Both the position numbers and the translations under genes were made by a program. Below the pieces are notes generated by a model that made no database searches, was not told where the DNA came from, and was given only the letters and a program-made list of their open reading frames with translations. Positions 31,652 to 40,577 of a stretch of 64,000 nucleotides of DNA are shown piece by piece (position 1 is the first letter of the stretch; each line of letters begins with the position of its first letter). The stretch is from Viridibacillus arvi (lineage in GTDB: Bacteria > Bacillota > Bacilli > Bacillales_A > Planococcaceae), in contig NZ_LILB01000005.1 of assembly GCF_001274945.1 (NCBI RefSeq), positions 1,502,686 to 1,566,685 of the forward strand. Reading direction: 5' to 3'.

Positions 31652-32251
31652 TTAACGTTGTTTACGTTTCATATAAAGTTCTCCATAATTCATTTTGGAT
31701 AAATAACGATCTGACATACTTTTAACAATGAAGTATACAATTAATACTGAGACTACTTTATCAGCTACTTCAGTAATAAATGAAGAAGAGAATACTGCTG
31801 TCCATAATTCTTGGCCAGCTGCTAAAAATGTCGCTGTAATAATTGCTGATGTATTACCAGTAGCGCCACCAAAAACTAAAACGGTTATTGGTGCAGATAC
31901 AATGACAGCAATAAATGTGATAATAATACCTGAAATAATAACTTTACCAATTTGTTTGAACATACCAAACTTAGATAAATAACCTGCACCAAGCCCTATC
32001 GCTATTGATGTTAATGCATACGGTAAATAAATAGGATTAAAAATAGCATTAATTAAATTTGTAATAAGTCCTGCTAAAAGAGCTACCCAAGGTCCTGCCA
32101 CTACACCAATTAAAATTGTGCCAATAGTATCTAAAAAGATAGGTAATTTTAATACATTGGCAACCTGGAACCCTACTAAGTTAACCGCAACACCTATTGG
32201 AATTAAAAGCATTGCTAACATATTAAAATCATCTTTAAAGCTACGTTTCAT
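31652..32251 (-). CDS. ECF transporter substrate-binding S component
   Basis: 199 aa, six hydrophobic segments, e.g. PIFLDTIGTILIGVVAGPWV and LLAGLITNLINAIFNP (helices 2-3). The LDTIGT...GPW pattern is common in S components of dedicated ECF systems. The substrate is not certain: the neighbours (ribokinase, nucleoside hydrolase) point to a nucleoside or ribose. SD GGAGGATGACG precedes ATG 32251. Confidence 0.82.
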   Translation of the reverse strand: MKRSFKDDFNMLAMLLIPIGVAVNLVGFQVANVLKLPIFLDTIGTILIGVVAGPWVALLAGLITNLINAIFNPIYLPYALTSIAIGLGAGYLSKFGMFKQIGKVIISGIIITFIAVIVSAPITVLVFGGATGNTSAIITATFLAAGQELWTAVFSSSFITEVADKVVSVLIVYFIVKSMSDRYLSKMNYGELYMKRKQR

Positions 32252-32608
32252 CTCGTCATCCTCCTTCGACTATTTTCATCCTCAAAGTAACCGTTCAATA
32301 AGTGAATCTTCATATACCAATCATATTGTTCACATAGCAGTCAACTCCCTCGATGTTTCTAATTATCATGCATATAAACCCACACGACAGTTGTGTAAGC
32401 GAATACATTTTTTTATTTCCTTTCTTCATATAGAAACCATTATTAATTGCATTGTCTCCTCCTATTTCATCTAATGATGGAAACATGTTTTTGGTGACAT
32501 TAAACTCAATCAAAATTCTTAAATATGGGGTCCAATACTATTTTTCAATCACTGTTTTACTTAATATATTTATGAGTGCTAATAAATACTACTATTAAAA
32601 ACAAAAAA
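32252..32608. other. Long leader upstream of the S-component gene
   Basis: On the minus strand it carries GGAGGAGACA then ATG at 32458 for an 8-codon frame whose TGA overlaps a following ATG (about 44 codons). No known riboswitch consensus was recognised. It may be regulatory leader RNA. Confidence 0.35.
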
Positions 32609-32645
32609 ACTATTTGATATCTAAATAGATATCAAATAGTTTTTA
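32609..32645 (-). terminator. Terminator of the nucleoside hydrolase gene
   Basis: Perfect 14-bp stem ACTATTTGATATCT/AGATATCAAATAGT with AAAT loop and T-runs on both exits. Confidence 0.85.
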
Positions 32646-32657
32646 AATACTTCTTCC

Positions 32658-33617
32658 TTAAGCTAGTTGTTTACCAATCGTATCCACAGCATTAAAGAAT
32701 AATTCAATAAATCCTTCACGATTAACTGTATGTAGTACTTTAACATTATGAGCTTTACCTGTTTTACCTACATAATCAACAATTGTTGAACCTGCTGTTA
32801 AACGGCCTTCTAACTCTACTTCTACAAAGTAGTCTCCACCTTGGAATAGCTCCGGTGCAACAAGATAAGCAACTGCACAAACATCATGTACACGAATTTG
32901 GTTTTCGAAATTTGGAGCGTGAAATGGCGTTTGTGATTGTGTAAATGTATAAAATTTCATCATCTCAGCAACTTTTTCAGCAAATGAGGTTCCTGACTTG
33001 CTTAATCGTTCCATTTCATCAAGGGTTATATAGGCTTTATGCGTTACATCTAAGCCACTCATAACAATCGGTAAACCTGAACGGAAAACTAATTCTACCG
33101 CATGTGGATCAACATAAGCATTAAATTCAGCAGTTGTTGACATATTACCACCTACTGCTGATCCACCCATCCATGAAATCATTTTAATTTTCGGTTTTAC
33201 TTCCGGGTGTGCTAATAATAACGCTGCTACATTTGTTAATGGGCCGGTTGCTACAATGATTACAGGCTCATCACTAGCTAAAAGCGTTTCACGCATTGCA
33301 TTAACAGCTGAGCGTTCACTCGTTTGTAAAGTTGGTTCCGCCCATTTCACATTGCCTAATCCACCTTCACCATGAATCTCTTCAGCCACTTCTAATGTAC
33401 GGAACATAGGAGCATCGAGACCTCTAGCAACTTCAACATCTTGTTTAATATACGTTAAGAAACTAAGTGCATTATACGTTGTTTTATCTTGCGATACGTT
33501 TCCAGCTTCAGTTGTTACTAAACGGATATCTAACTCAGGTCTCGCAAAAGCAAGTGTTAGCATCATTGTGTCGTCAATACCAGGATCACAGTCTAATATT
33601 ACAGGGATCTTATTCAA
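32658..33617 (-). CDS. Inosine-uridine type nucleoside hydrolase
   Basis: 319 aa from TTG 33617 (GAGGAG at 8 nt; a GTG at 33626 touches the SD). The N-terminal Ca2+-binding DCDPGIDD is diagnostic; ATGPLTNVAALL and HDVCAVAYL near the C-terminus complete the fold. It cleaves nucleosides to base and ribose in the cytosol. It lies 5' of the ECF-ribokinase operon on the same strand, so the two may form one salvage pathway. Confidence 0.92.
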   Translation of the reverse strand: MNKIPVILDCDPGIDDTMMLTLAFARPELDIRLVTTEAGNVSQDKTTYNALSFLTYIKQDVEVARGLDAPMFRTLEVAEEIHGEGGLGNVKWAEPTLQTSERSAVNAMRETLLASDEPVIIVATGPLTNVAALLLAHPEVKPKIKMISWMGGSAVGGNMSTTAEFNAYVDPHAVELVFRSGLPIVMSGLDVTHKAYITLDEMERLSKSGTSFAEKVAEMMKFYTFTQSQTPFHAPNFENQIRVHDVCAVAYLVAPELFQGGDYFVEVELEGRLTAGSTIVDYVGKTGKAHNVKVLHTVNREGFIELFFNAVDTIGKQLA

Positions 33618-33788
33618 TAGATTCACTCCTCAATACAATTACTACTATTATTTTAGTAGCACTATATTTACTTCAATAAGTATTGTAACCTTTTTTGAAG
33701 CTTGTATCACCAACATCTCATGTTCTTATTTTTAATTATCTATTTATTTATATTAAAGGCCACTTTCCTTATCGAAAGTGGCTCATAC

Positions 33789-34475
33789 TCATTTCATTCT
33801 TTTATACTCTACAAACCATTCCTCATTTTCCAGGAATATTTGTACACCAAGCCAGCCTTCTTTTAATAGACGTTGCTGCATAGTGGTATCACTCATTAAT
33901 ACTTTACAAGATTCACTGAAAGATAAAACTTCTTCAGTTGTTTTTTTGAAAAATACATAACGAAGCTTACCATCATATTTTAATTTTAAAGCTGCAACCT
34001 TCATACCTTGAGAAAATTTATCTTTTAAGCTTGGGATATTGAACGGCTTTACTGTAGCACAAATATAATCAAAACGTTCCACATCTACTTGCTCCATAAT
34101 AACTTTAGCCAATGTCTTTTGAAGACCAAAGCCACGATAATCAGGAGAAACATTCGAAATTTCTTGGTATAAGACACGTGATAATTGAGATTCTTCTACT
34201 CCACAATCACGTCCAAGATGCTCATCATCAATTTCAGGCTCAAGAAGTGCACGGAATGCAATTAGCTCTTCCCCTACAAATGCTCCAATCATTAAGCCGT
34301 TGCCATGAAGAATATATTCAAATTCCTCTTGTGATAGAGGCTGTAACACGGATTGATCTGGTAATGCATTATAAACAATAGTTTGTAACTGTTGTATGAT
34401 AGGTAAATGTTCCATTGCTAATAAGCGTATATCAAATGGTGTTTCACCTAAATGACCTTTATATAAACTGTTCAT
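33789..34475 (-). CDS. GNAT-like acetyltransferase
   Basis: 228 aa. Acetyl-CoA site ISNVSPDYRGFGLQKTLAKV (SPDYRGFGLQ fits RxxGxG/A loosely) and a C-terminal FKKTT tail. It is 20 nt from the epimerase gene and co-transcribed with it. Its substrate may be an amino acid or peptide, inferred from neighbours. Confidence 0.78.
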   Translation of the reverse strand: MNSLYKGHLGETPFDIRLLAMEHLPIIQQLQTIVYNALPDQSVLQPLSQEEFEYILHGNGLMIGAFVGEELIAFRALLEPEIDDEHLGRDCGVEESQLSRVLYQEISNVSPDYRGFGLQKTLAKVIMEQVDVERFDYICATVKPFNIPSLKDKFSQGMKVAALKLKYDGKLRYVFFKKTTEEVLSFSESCKVLMSDTTMQQRLLKEGWLGVQIFLENEEWFVEYKRMK

Positions 34476-34494
34476 TCAAGTCCTCCTCCAACTG

Positions 34495-35604
34495 TTATTT
34501 CACTACATGCGAGTAGTGGCAAAGTTCTTGTAGGACAGCCTCATCTACATCAATGCCTAATCCAGGACGCTCATTTAAACAAATAAATGGTACATCATAT
34601 TTTAAGTTACCCACATCTTTTGAGAATTTTAATGGTCCTGTTAACTCGACGCTTGTCATAATTTTTTTTGAGAATGCAACATGGAATCCAGCAGCAGAAC
34701 CGACTGATGATTCTACCATCGATCCGATTTGGCATTCAATCCCTGCCATTTCAGCCATTGTTGCTAATTTCATCGCTGGGTATATACCACCGCATTTCAT
34801 CAGTTTAATATTGACCTTATCAGCAGCACGTTTAGCAATAATTTCACGCATTTCTTTTACGCCATGTAAACCTTCATCAATCATTAAAGGAATGTCTGTT
34901 TTAGATTTTATTTCTACCATCGCATCAATGTCGTCTGCAACAACAGGTTGCTCTAACCAATCTAAATCAACGTCACGTAACGCTCTTAATCCGCGTAAAG
35001 TTGTGGAACTATTTTCCCATCCTTGATTGACATCTACTCGGATTGCGATATCAAAGCCAACACGCTCACGTACTGCTTGAATACGTTCTACGTCCTTCAT
35101 GACTTCTGTTCCAACTTTCATTTTGAATGAGCGGTAGCCTTGTCTCACACGCTCTTCTGCTTCATTTGCCATTTTTTCAGGTGTACCAATGCTTAGTACA
35201 TGTGTTATTGGAAACTTCTCATGATAACGACCACCAATTAGTTGGTAGACTGGTACATCTAATTTTTTTCCTGCTATATCGAAACAAGCAATATCAATAG
35301 CTGCTTTTGCTGCAGGTACTTGATAAACTGCCTTATCCATTAATGCGTGAATCTTTTCAAATGCCATTGGATCTTGACCAATCATCAATGGAGCAAGTTG
35401 GTTTTTCAATACAGCATAAGTACTTTCCCAAGTCTCCCCTGTTACATGTTCATCCGGGACAGACTCACCGAAACCTACAATTCCTTCATCTGTAGTCATT
35501 TTCACGATTATAGAGGGCATTGATGGATATGTGTCATAGCTAATAATGAATGGTTCAATTAAAGGTAGTTCGATAGCAAAAATTTCAATTTCAGTAATTT
35601 TCAT
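34495..35604 (-). CDS. Enolase-superfamily dipeptide epimerase/racemase
   Basis: 369 aa, MLE subgroup. Catalytic KxK in SFKMKVG (about 163-168), metal ligands in VDVNQGW, LEQPV and MIDEGLHG, second Lys in NIKLMKCGGI. These residues fit L-Ala-D/L-Glu epimerase-like or N-succinylamino acid racemases. Neighbours (M20 hydrolase, GNAT, NhaC) suggest peptide or N-acyl amino acid use. Exact specificity is open. Confidence 0.87.
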   Translation of the reverse strand: MKITEIEIFAIELPLIEPFIISYDTYPSMPSIIVKMTTDEGIVGFGESVPDEHVTGETWESTYAVLKNQLAPLMIGQDPMAFEKIHALMDKAVYQVPAAKAAIDIACFDIAGKKLDVPVYQLIGGRYHEKFPITHVLSIGTPEKMANEAEERVRQGYRSFKMKVGTEVMKDVERIQAVRERVGFDIAIRVDVNQGWENSSTTLRGLRALRDVDLDWLEQPVVADDIDAMVEIKSKTDIPLMIDEGLHGVKEMREIIAKRAADKVNIKLMKCGGIYPAMKLATMAEMAGIECQIGSMVESSVGSAAGFHVAFSKKIMTSVELTGPLKFSKDVGNLKYDVPFICLNERPGLGIDVDEAVLQELCHYSHVVK

Positions 35605-35699
35605 TTATATTCACTCTTTTCTTTTTAAATACGAGCTGTTATAGTTGTCGTTAAATAGTCGCTAATTAGTAAAAAAATATAACAAAGGAGTCATATTCT

Positions 35700-36944
35700 A
35701 TGTCAACAAAAATAGCAGTCATTTGTTCAAAAGCATTTATGAATCGTCTCAATATTATCTCACATGAAGTACCACATATACAATTAGATTTTTATATTTA
35801 CAATTCACCAGAAGAAACACCTAACTTAATGAAACAAGTAAAACCTTGTGATGTTCTACTGTTGGCAGGTACATTGCCTTATTTGTATGCTAAACACTTA
35901 TTACGTCAATGGCCAATACCTTGGACATATATAAAACAAGATGAAACGATGATATCAGCAACTATTCTTTCTGCAATAGCAAAACATAATGTCACAATTG
36001 ACCGCCTATCTATTGATGTAATGAGCTCTACTTTTATACAAAATGTCTTACAAGATATCCAGTTTGAAGGTCCATTACCATACATGCAAGAAATTGAATT
36101 ATCGACTCCAACTAAGCAATTACTTACAAATCATATTGCACTTTGGCAGTCAAAGCAAATTGACTTAGTCATAACGAGTATCCATGCTATTTATGATGAC
36201 TTAACGGCATTGGGTATACCTGTCATACGTATGCTTGATCCAAAAAGTTCAATTATACGTCGTCTAAATGAATCTATATCTTTATCACAATTAACAAAGT
36301 TTGAATCAGCAAAAGCAGTTGCCGGAATTATAGAATTCCATAAAACTACACATAATCCATTACAAATGGTAGAACAATTAGCCACTATCATCCATGCTTC
36401 TTATCAACAAGTAGACACATGCCGTTTTGAATTATTTACGACATATGGACATTTACAAAATGCACTTACCCAAAACAAACTTGAGTCTTTCTTTACTGTT
36501 TCAGAAAAGTCTGCGAAGCTCGTCTTTGGTTATGGTGAATCTATACTAGAAGCTCAAAGCAATGCACAACAAGCTTTAAAATATGCTTTACCTAATGCTA
36601 TTTATATCTTAACTGAAAATAAAGAATTACAAGGACCATTTCCAAATACCACCACAACATTATCATTACAAGCTAAAGACCCTTATATTGTCCTTATGGC
36701 AAAGGAAACAAAACTTAGCCCACTCAACATCTCTAAAATTATGACCTTTAGTAAATCGAGACAATCGTTACAATTTACAGCTCATGATTTATCCGAGCAT
36801 TTACAAGTAACACGGCGAACTTCAGAGCGTATTCTAAAAAAACTTGTTGAACATAATTACGCTAAAATTGTTGGAGAAGAGATGACATATCAACAAGGTC
36901 GACCACGCAGTTTATATGAGCTGAATTTCTCCACATATCATTAA
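35700..36944 (+). CDS. Transcriptional regulator, divergent from the epimerase
   Basis: 414 aa. The N-terminal ~190 residues look like a periplasmic-binding/PrpR_N-type sensor fold (CDVLLLAGTLPYLYAKHLL, LVITSIHAIYDDLTALGIPV). The C-terminus has a winged-helix pattern SEHLQVTRRTSERILKKLVEH followed by GRPRSLYEL. It probably controls the epimerase-GNAT operon from the 95-nt shared intergenic region. SD AAAGGAG. Confidence 0.78.
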   Translation: MSTKIAVICSKAFMNRLNIISHEVPHIQLDFYIYNSPEETPNLMKQVKPCDVLLLAGTLPYLYAKHLLRQWPIPWTYIKQDETMISATILSAIAKHNVTIDRLSIDVMSSTFIQNVLQDIQFEGPLPYMQEIELSTPTKQLLTNHIALWQSKQIDLVITSIHAIYDDLTALGIPVIRMLDPKSSIIRRLNESISLSQLTKFESAKAVAGIIEFHKTTHNPLQMVEQLATIIHASYQQVDTCRFELFTTYGHLQNALTQNKLESFFTVSEKSAKLVFGYGESILEAQSNAQQALKYALPNAIYILTENKELQGPFPNTTTTLSLQAKDPYIVLMAKETKLSPLNISKIMTFSKSRQSLQFTAHDLSEHLQVTRRTSERILKKLVEHNYAKIVGEEMTYQQGRPRSLYELNFSTYH

Positions 36945-36984
36945 AAGAGCCTTCTAGAAAACATAAATTCTAGAAGGCTTTTGC
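36943..36984. terminator. Bidirectional terminator between convergent genes
   Basis: AGCCTTCTAGAA/TTCTAGAAGGCT around an 8-nt loop, AAAA on the left and TTTT on the right. Confidence 0.88.
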
Positions 36985-36987
36985 CTA

Positions 36988-38439
36988 TTAATCTAGTGCA
37001 GGTACACTATTTAAATCTTCTTTCTCTTTTAACTTCGCTTCATTACTCTTTATTAATGCCTGCTCTTCTGGCGTTAATTTAACGATAGAAAAACCTATAT
37101 ATCCATAAATAATGGAAAGAATGGGTACAGTAAAGTTCAATATCGCATATGGCGCATATTCAAAAGCACTTACACCTAATGTCGCTAATATAAATACACC
37201 ACACGTATTCCATGGGAAAAACACAGAAGTTAGTGTACCGCCATCCTCTAAAGTACGTGATAAGTTTTTAGAGTGCAGTCCTCTATCTTTATAAACATTA
37301 ACGAACATACGTGAAGGTACAACGATAGATATGTATTGCTCAGAACAAGTTGCATTTGTTGTAATACAAGAGGCAATTGTTGCAGCAACTAAGCTACCTG
37401 TTGATTTTGCTGCTTTCACAATAATATTCATCATTGATTGAAGCATACCAGAATACTCCAATATACCTCCGAAAGTCATCGCAACAAGAGTCATTGATAC
37501 AGTGAACATCATCGAATCTAGCCCACCACGATTAAACAATTCATAGACCATTTCATTGTCAGTTTCTAGTTTAAATCCTTCTTGCAAAGCATTCAATGCA
37601 TTTGCTGGTGCACCGCCTTGCACTAAAATTTGAGCCATAAAACCTAGTAAAATCCCAACAATTAAAGCAGGGATAGCAGGAACTTTTTTCGCTACCAATA
37701 CTATTACAATAACCGGTACTAATAGTAACCAAGGAGTAATAACAAAGCTTTCTTGTAAAACACTTAATGTTCCTTCAATTTTTTCGATATCCATAGAAGA
37801 AGATGAAAACTGTCTACCAAGTATACCAAATACAACTAACGAAATAAGTAACGCAGGAATTGTTGTATAAAACATATGCTTAATATGATCAAACAAATTT
37901 GTATCTGTTAAACCCGCAGCTAAATTCGTAGTATCAGAAAGTGGCGACATTTTGTCACCAAAATAAGAACCAGAAATAACAGCCCCTGCAATCATCGCAG
38001 CAGGAATACCCATACTTAAGCCAATCCCCATTCCAGCTACGCCAATTGTAGCCATTGTAGACCATGAACTTCCGATAGCTAGTGACACAATTGAACAAAT
38101 AAGCAAAATCGTTACTAAAAACCATGCTGGTGAAATAATTTTCAAACCGTAGAAAATCATTGTCGCTACAACTCCGCCACCAATCCACGCGCCAATAGTT
38201 AGCCCAACTAACATAATTATCACAATTGCTGGTAATGCAAGACGTATCCCCTTATACATCATGCCTTCAATCTCTGTCCATTTATAGCCATGCTTCCAAG
38301 TAACAATCGCTGCTACAATTGTCCCCACAATTAATGGCACATGTGGACTTTGACCAAATTTCACGACTGATACAAACATTGTGATAATCATAATCAAAAA
38401 TGTTAAACCAGCCCATCCTGCACTAATCTCCTTTTTCAT
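36988..38439 (-). CDS. nhaC: NhaC-family Na+/H+ antiporter
   Basis: 483 aa with 11-12 TM segments. Family motifs GSYFGDKMSPLSDTTNLA and CTTNATCSEQYISIV. NhaC-family members exchange Na+ for H+ or couple to organic acids (MleN). In this cluster it may serve uptake or export of the amino acid-type substrate. Start ATG 38439. Confidence 0.9.
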   Translation of the reverse strand: MKKEISAGWAGLTFLIMIITMFVSVVKFGQSPHVPLIVGTIVAAIVTWKHGYKWTEIEGMMYKGIRLALPAIVIIMLVGLTIGAWIGGGVVATMIFYGLKIISPAWFLVTILLICSIVSLAIGSSWSTMATIGVAGMGIGLSMGIPAAMIAGAVISGSYFGDKMSPLSDTTNLAAGLTDTNLFDHIKHMFYTTIPALLISLVVFGILGRQFSSSSMDIEKIEGTLSVLQESFVITPWLLLVPVIVIVLVAKKVPAIPALIVGILLGFMAQILVQGGAPANALNALQEGFKLETDNEMVYELFNRGGLDSMMFTVSMTLVAMTFGGILEYSGMLQSMMNIIVKAAKSTGSLVAATIASCITTNATCSEQYISIVVPSRMFVNVYKDRGLHSKNLSRTLEDGGTLTSVFFPWNTCGVFILATLGVSAFEYAPYAILNFTVPILSIIYGYIGFSIVKLTPEEQALIKSNEAKLKEKEDLNSVPALD

Positions 38440-38609
38440 TTCTCACAACCCCTTTGCGAAAATATAAATATTTTAGAATAGTCTATAAATACTCACTATT
38501 ATAATAATAGTAATAGCCACTTCTTTTTGAGTCAAACCTTTTTTGAAAACGCTATCAATTTTGGTGCGTCAACAAGCAAAATTCAACAAACTGATATTAC
38601 TAAAAAATA

Positions 38610-38644
38610 AAAAACCTATGCAAAGATTTTCTTCGCATAGGTTC
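38610..38644 (-). terminator. Terminator of the M20 hydrolase gene
   Basis: AACCTATGC...GCATAGGTT with T-run on the minus strand exit. Confidence 0.8.
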
Positions 38645-38649
38645 TTATA

Positions 38650-39759
38650 TTATTTCACTAGAGTTTTTGAAAGTACTTTCGCTAATACTTTAGCAGCATC
38701 TAGTAAAGCTTCTTTTTCAAAAGTCATTTTTGGATGATGTAAACCTGGTGCTAAATTGGCGCCAATACCGATCATTGTCGCTTTTAATTCTGGTTTTAAT
38801 ACTGTGTAGAAGTGGAAATCATCACTACCTGGTGTTACAACTGCTGGTGCTAAATGCTCTTTACCTAACACTTCAACAATCGCCTCTTCCGCCATTTTTG
38901 CAGCATCTGAAGATACTTCTGCACCTGGTGTTAAATCCACCCACCTCCATTGAATATCCATTTTAAATTGTTGCTTGATTCCTTCTAAGCCATGTTCAAC
39001 CTTAGATTGCATCTCTTTTAATATAACGTTTTTCTGCGCGCGTACATCCATAGTAAAGCTTGCTCCACCTGGAATAATATTGATACTCCCGCCATCTGCT
39101 ACAATTTTCGTTAATTTCACTGAATGTGGTTCAAATGGAGATATATAAATATTCTTCGCCATTTGTTGTATAGCTACTACAACATCAATAGCATTTTGCC
39201 CTTGATGTGGTCGTGCGCCATGGGCATCTGTTCCATGGATACTGCCCTCTAAAAATACTGCAGCTCCATGGTGGATAGCTGGAGATACTTGCCCTAATTT
39301 AAGTTCCTCAACAGGACGTAAATGCACACCAAATAAATGGGTTACATCCTTAACTGCCCCTCTTTCAAAGGCAGCAACAGCACCATTCCCCTTTTCTTCA
39401 GCCGGTTGGAAGATAAAACGAATACGATGATTTAACTCTAGATCTTTTAAATGTAATAGCGCGCCCAACACCATCGATATATTGGCATCATGACCACATG
39501 AATGGTTTGCACGCCATTCACCATCAACCTCTTGCCACAAAGCATCTATATCGGCACGTACTGCTACTACATCTTCACCTTCACCAATTTCTGCTAGTAA
39601 ACCTGGTACATCACCAAGTAGTCTATAAGAAATGTTTAATTCATCTAATATAGACGCAATTTTTTTTGTTGTTTCATGTTCTTCCCAGCTAATTTCAGGA
39701 TTCGCATGAAAATACTCAAACCAATTTACTATTTGTTCATCAATTGTCATGTTTAACAC
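38650..39759 (-). CDS. M20 amidohydrolase
   Basis: 369 aa. Metal-site motifs AVRADIDALW, NHSCGHDANISMVLGA and QPAEEKGNGA, then HxR-type HGARPHQGQN in the lid domain. The HSCGHD Cys is typical of N-acyl-amino acid amidohydrolases (hippurate/aminoacylase-like). It likely deacylates N-acyl amino acids or opens peptides for the epimerase. Confidence 0.9.
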   Translation of the reverse strand: MLNMTIDEQIVNWFEYFHANPEISWEEHETTKKIASILDELNISYRLLGDVPGLLAEIGEGEDVVAVRADIDALWQEVDGEWRANHSCGHDANISMVLGALLHLKDLELNHRIRFIFQPAEEKGNGAVAAFERGAVKDVTHLFGVHLRPVEELKLGQVSPAIHHGAAVFLEGSIHGTDAHGARPHQGQNAIDVVVAIQQMAKNIYISPFEPHSVKLTKIVADGGSINIIPGGASFTMDVRAQKNVILKEMQSKVEHGLEGIKQQFKMDIQWRWVDLTPGAEVSSDAAKMAEEAIVEVLGKEHLAPAVVTPGSDDFHFYTVLKPELKATMIGIGANLAPGLHHPKMTFEKEALLDAAKVLAKVLSKTLVK

Positions 39760-39909
39760 CCCATCTGAATCACATCATACTGCAAAAATAAATAGATTTC
39801 CATCTAAGCATTTCTGTCCTACTTTAATTTCTTGTTGATATTTTTACTAGAAAACGAATTAAAGTTCCGATGAACATACACTAAATTATGTAAAAATAAT
39901 CCCTTTTCA

Positions 39910-39938
39910 TAAAAAAAACAGCCCTTATACGGCTGTTC
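39910..39938 (-). terminator. Terminator of the 44-aa gene
   Basis: AACAGCC/GGCTGTT followed by TTTTTTTT on the minus strand, 6 nt past the small gene stop. Confidence 0.85.
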
Positions 39939-39943
39939 AATAG

Positions 39944-40078
39944 CTATAACTCGGTAAAAAAACCTTCAGGATATTGCTCACCATTATTCTCATGGCAAAT
40001 TTCCTCACGTTTTTCCTCTTCTTTTTGAACTTCAAAATCCTGATCTACTAAATACGTTTCAAATCTTGATGCTTTCAT
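39944..40078 (-). CDS. 44-aa hydrophilic protein
   Basis: ATG 40078 follows GGGGGAATGCTA. The product starts MKASRFETYLVDQDFEVQ, has a charged centre KEEEKREE and ends PEGFFTEL. A ribosome site upstream and a tight terminator downstream argue for a real gene. Family not recognised. Confidence 0.72.
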   Translation of the reverse strand: MKASRFETYLVDQDFEVQKEEEKREEICHENNGEQYPEGFFTEL

Positions 40079-40253
40079 TAGCATTCCCCCTTAAAAATAA
40101 TTTTAGTGCTTTTAATATTACAATTTTACGTACGTTAAATCAATAGTTATAACCTAATTAATTTAAATTTTCTGTTATTTCATAAAAATTAAACAAAATC
40201 CAACATTTTACAGTATAATAAAGGCAATATAATTTAACTAAAGGAGATTGTTT

Positions 40254-40544
40254 ATGAGCCCTTTTTTAATCCCAATTTTCGCATTATTAATTCCAATTGT
40301 CGCCATCTCATCAAAAGCTTTCAATGATCGCTTGAAAATTAAACATTCTATACTAAAAGATGAAATTGAGCTCGAAAAACTGAAACAACAAAGTTTTATA
40401 GCTGAAACAGAAAAGCTTCGTTTAGAAATTGAACAAGTTCGTTCATCATCTTCACTATCCAAAGATACATTGTTAGAATTTAAGCCTATTCAACCAGACT
40501 TAAATATAGAACCTACTCCAATCTCTTTTAAAGAAACAAAATAA
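40254..40544 (+). CDS. Small membrane-anchored coiled-coil protein
   Basis: 96 aa from ATG 40254 (SD AAAGGAG at 8 nt; a TTG at 40248 is too close). One N-terminal TM segment (LIPIFALLIPIVAI), then a charged coiled coil about 25-65 (DEIELEKLKQQ, ETEKLRLEIEQ). Function unknown. Confidence 0.78.
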   Translation: MSPFLIPIFALLIPIVAISSKAFNDRLKIKHSILKDEIELEKLKQQSFIAETEKLRLEIEQVRSSSSLSKDTLLEFKPIQPDLNIEPTPISFKETK

Positions 40545-40577
40545 AATCACGGTCGCTCTAAGAGTGACCGTGATTTT
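40543..40577. terminator. Bidirectional terminator between convergent genes
   Basis: AAATCACGGTC.../GACCGTGATTTTT. It overlaps the last codons of the ABC permease gene. Confidence 0.85.

Noticed and set aside
33467-34381. Plus-strand frames over the nucleoside hydrolase and GNAT genes
   Set aside because: Antisense shadows of well-supported genes.
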